A stretch of DNA of 5,821 nucleotides, from NCBI GenBank assembly GCA_051889215.1, contig JBJFDC010000046.1, positions 1-5,821 of the forward strand. Reading direction: 5' to 3'. Below the pieces are notes generated by a model. It ran no database searches, was not told where the DNA came from, and saw only the letters and a list, made by a program, of their open reading frames with translations. The position numbers and the translations under genes were made by a program. This stretch comes from UMGS1470 sp051889215 (GTDB lineage Bacteria; Bacillota; Clostridia; Christensenellales; UBA1242). How positions within the stretch are numbered: position 1 is the stretch's first letter; the number at the start of each line of letters is the position of its first letter. Positions 4,474 through 5,821 of this stretch are shown one piece after another.

Positions 4474-5821
4474 CAATTCTTTGTTTTGTTGCTTTGAGGC
4501 GGTGGAGTGTTTCTTCTTTTCCCAAGATGAACATCATTTCGCCAGTGCCGCCTGGTGTGACGACTTCGCCCGTCACGCCAATTCGCAGTGGCCACATCAC
4601 ATAGCCGATTTTTTGCTCTTTTTGTGCTGAATATTCGGAAATTGAATTGTTTATGTTCTCAACTGTCCAATTTGTTATGCCCTCGAGTCTTGGTAGGCAT
4701 TCAGAGATTGTTTCAAAACTGCCCTCAAGTGTTGTTTTGTTCTTTTTGTTTATTAGAAGCGAAAGGTCAAAGTCTTTGAAATCACCGAGGAACGACAGTT
4801 TGTCATAAATTTCCGAAAGTTTGTTTATTCGAGTTTGAATGAGGGTTGAAACATATTCCCATTTGTCCTTTATGAAATCTGGCAAGTCTTTTGCATATGG
4901 ACGGGATAGTTCAACAAATTTTTCGTGAGACAGGTTTTTGATATATTCACCATTCATCCAAGCCAGCTTGTCATAATCAAAAATTGCATTTGTTTTGACA
5001 AGTCCTTCGAGAGTGAAATGTTCGCAAAGTTCATCAAGTGTGAAAAATTCTCTTTCTTGTTTTGGACTCCAACCGAGCAGGGCAATATAGTTTGTTATGG
5101 CCTCGGGGAGATATCCTTCTTCGATGAGTTTTGCAAAACTAACCGAACCATGACGTTTGGAAAGTTTTGATATGCTTCCGTCTGCGTTTTTGCCCATGAT
5201 TGTTGAAAGGTGAGCAGTCTTTGGTGGTTCCCAGCCAAACGCCTCATAGAGAAGTTGATATTTTGGAGTTGAAGCAATATATTCTCGTCCGCGCATGACA
5301 TGAGTTATGTTCATCAAATGGTCATCAACAACATTGGCAAAGTTATAGGTTGGCATTCCATCACTTTTGAGCAGAACTTGGTCGTCAAGGGTTGAGTTTT
5401 CAACTGTGACATCGCCAAACACCTCGTCGTGGAAAGTCGTCGTTCCGTCAAGTGGAATTTTTTGGCGAATAACATAGGGTTTTCCTGCTTTTAGATTTGC
5501 ATCAATTTCTTCTTTTGAAAGATTTCTGCAATGGCGATTATATCCGGTTGAAAAACCTTGTTCTTCAGTTTCTTTTTCTCGTTCTTTTTCTTCTTCATCT
5601 TTTGTGCAAAAGCAATAATATGCGTGTCCACTTTGGACAAGCATTTCAGCATATTTTTTATATAGGTCTTTTCGTTCGCTTTGAACATAGGGTCCAAATT
5701 CACCACCGATGTCCGGACCTTCGTCGTGAGTGAGGTGTGTTTGTCTCAAGGTTTCATAAATAACTTCTGTTGCTCCCTCAACAAATCTCTTTTGATCGGT
5801 GTCCTCAATGCGCAAAATAAA
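4460..5821 (-). CDS. gltX: Glutamyl-tRNA synthetase, partial (N-terminus beyond the right edge)
   Basis: This class I synthetase charges tRNA-Glu. The frame is open to the window edge, with 453 visible residues beginning FILRIEDTDQKRF. The TTG at 5813-5815 is an internal Leu codon, not a start. Family comparison suggests about 30-40 N-terminal residues, including the HIGH motif, are missing. Visible landmarks are DEGPDIGGEFGPYVQSER (33-50), a CxC pair at about 70-72 followed by a Glu/Lys-rich segment and a third Cys near 98, QVLLKSDGMPTYNFANVVDD (148-167), HVMRGREYI, and the KMSKS-equivalent SKLSKRHGS (218-226). The anticodon-binding helical domain follows and ends in GVTGEVVTPGGTGEMMF and LGKEETLHRL. 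In the zinc-site segment, Asn stands where E. coli has the ligand His127. Whether the enzyme is discriminating or also charges tRNA-Gln cannot be judged here. The last codons and TAA lie inside the shared terminator. Confidence 0.97.
   Translation of the reverse strand, partial: FILRIEDTDQKRFVEGATEVIYETLRQTHLTHDEGPDIGGEFGPYVQSERKDLYKKYAEMLVQSGHAYYCFCTKDEEEKEREKETEEQGFSTGYNRHCRNLSKEEIDANLKAGKPYVIRQKIPLDGTTTFHDEVFGDVTVENSTLDDQVLLKSDGMPTYNFANVVDDHLMNITHVMRGREYIASTPKYQLLYEAFGWEPPKTAHLSTIMGKNADGSISKLSKRHGSVSFAKLIEEGYLPEAITNYIALLGWSPKQEREFFTLDELCEHFTLEGLVKTNAIFDYDKLAWMNGEYIKNLSHEKFVELSRPYAKDLPDFIKDKWEYVSTLIQTRINKLSEIYDKLSFLGDFKDFDLSLLINKKNKTTLEGSFETISECLPRLEGITNWTVENINNSISEYSAQKEQKIGYVMWPLRIGVTGEVVTPGGTGEMMFILGKEETLHRLKATKQRIEKAI

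Noticed and set aside
5813..5815. TTG as the gltX start codon.
   Set aside because: The frame stays open to the edge as Phe-Ile-Leu before RIEDTD, which matches the family's FxLRIEDTD, and the HIGH motif must lie further upstream.

Overview
The window is low-GC bacterial chromosome carrying translation, transcription and secretion housekeeping genes. It most resembles Bacillota (Clostridia or a related uncultured lineage). The reasons are strong AGGAG-type ribosome binding sites, sigma-A-like promoters, U-tailed hairpin terminators, a zinc-ribbon L33, and a gene neighbourhood (gltX, cysS, rpmG-secE-nusG-rplK-rplA) that echoes the Bacillus subtilis gltX-to-rpoB region. TGA is used as a stop in cysS and Trp is TGG, so a Mollicutes-type code is not indicated. 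The taxonomic call is inference from these features only.

Layout: (1) 2-442 is the 3' end of an unrecognised protein gene. (2) A strong promoter at 476-504 starts a rightward operon: rpmG (L33, 551-712), secE (731-1066), nusG (1116-1649), rplK (L11, 1763-2191) and rplA (L1, 2202-2888), closed by a strong terminator at 2897-2928. (3) cysS (3024-4433) has its own full-consensus promoter at 2975-3003. (4) gltX enters from the right edge on the minus strand, ends at 4460, and shares a bidirectional terminator (4446-4473) with cysS.

The operon joins ribosome assembly (L33, L11, L1), the SecE subunit of the translocon and the elongation factor NusG. Two untranslated RNA regions inside it stand out. 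In front of nusG, a strong Shine-Dalgarno lies about 22 nt from the family-consistent AUG, and a C(UUCG)G hairpin fills the gap, which would restore a workable spacing if folded. In front of rplK, two compact hairpins (one capped by a GCAA GNRA loop) precede an element that copies the L1-binding site of 23S rRNA, the expected target for feedback by L1, which the same operon encodes.

I see no mobile element, CRISPR array, tRNA, rRNA or defence system. The window is mostly ordinary core genome. The points worth attention are the nusG initiation region, the structured rplK leader, the early end of the L11 operon without rplJ-rplL, and the gltX stop codon buried in a shared terminator.
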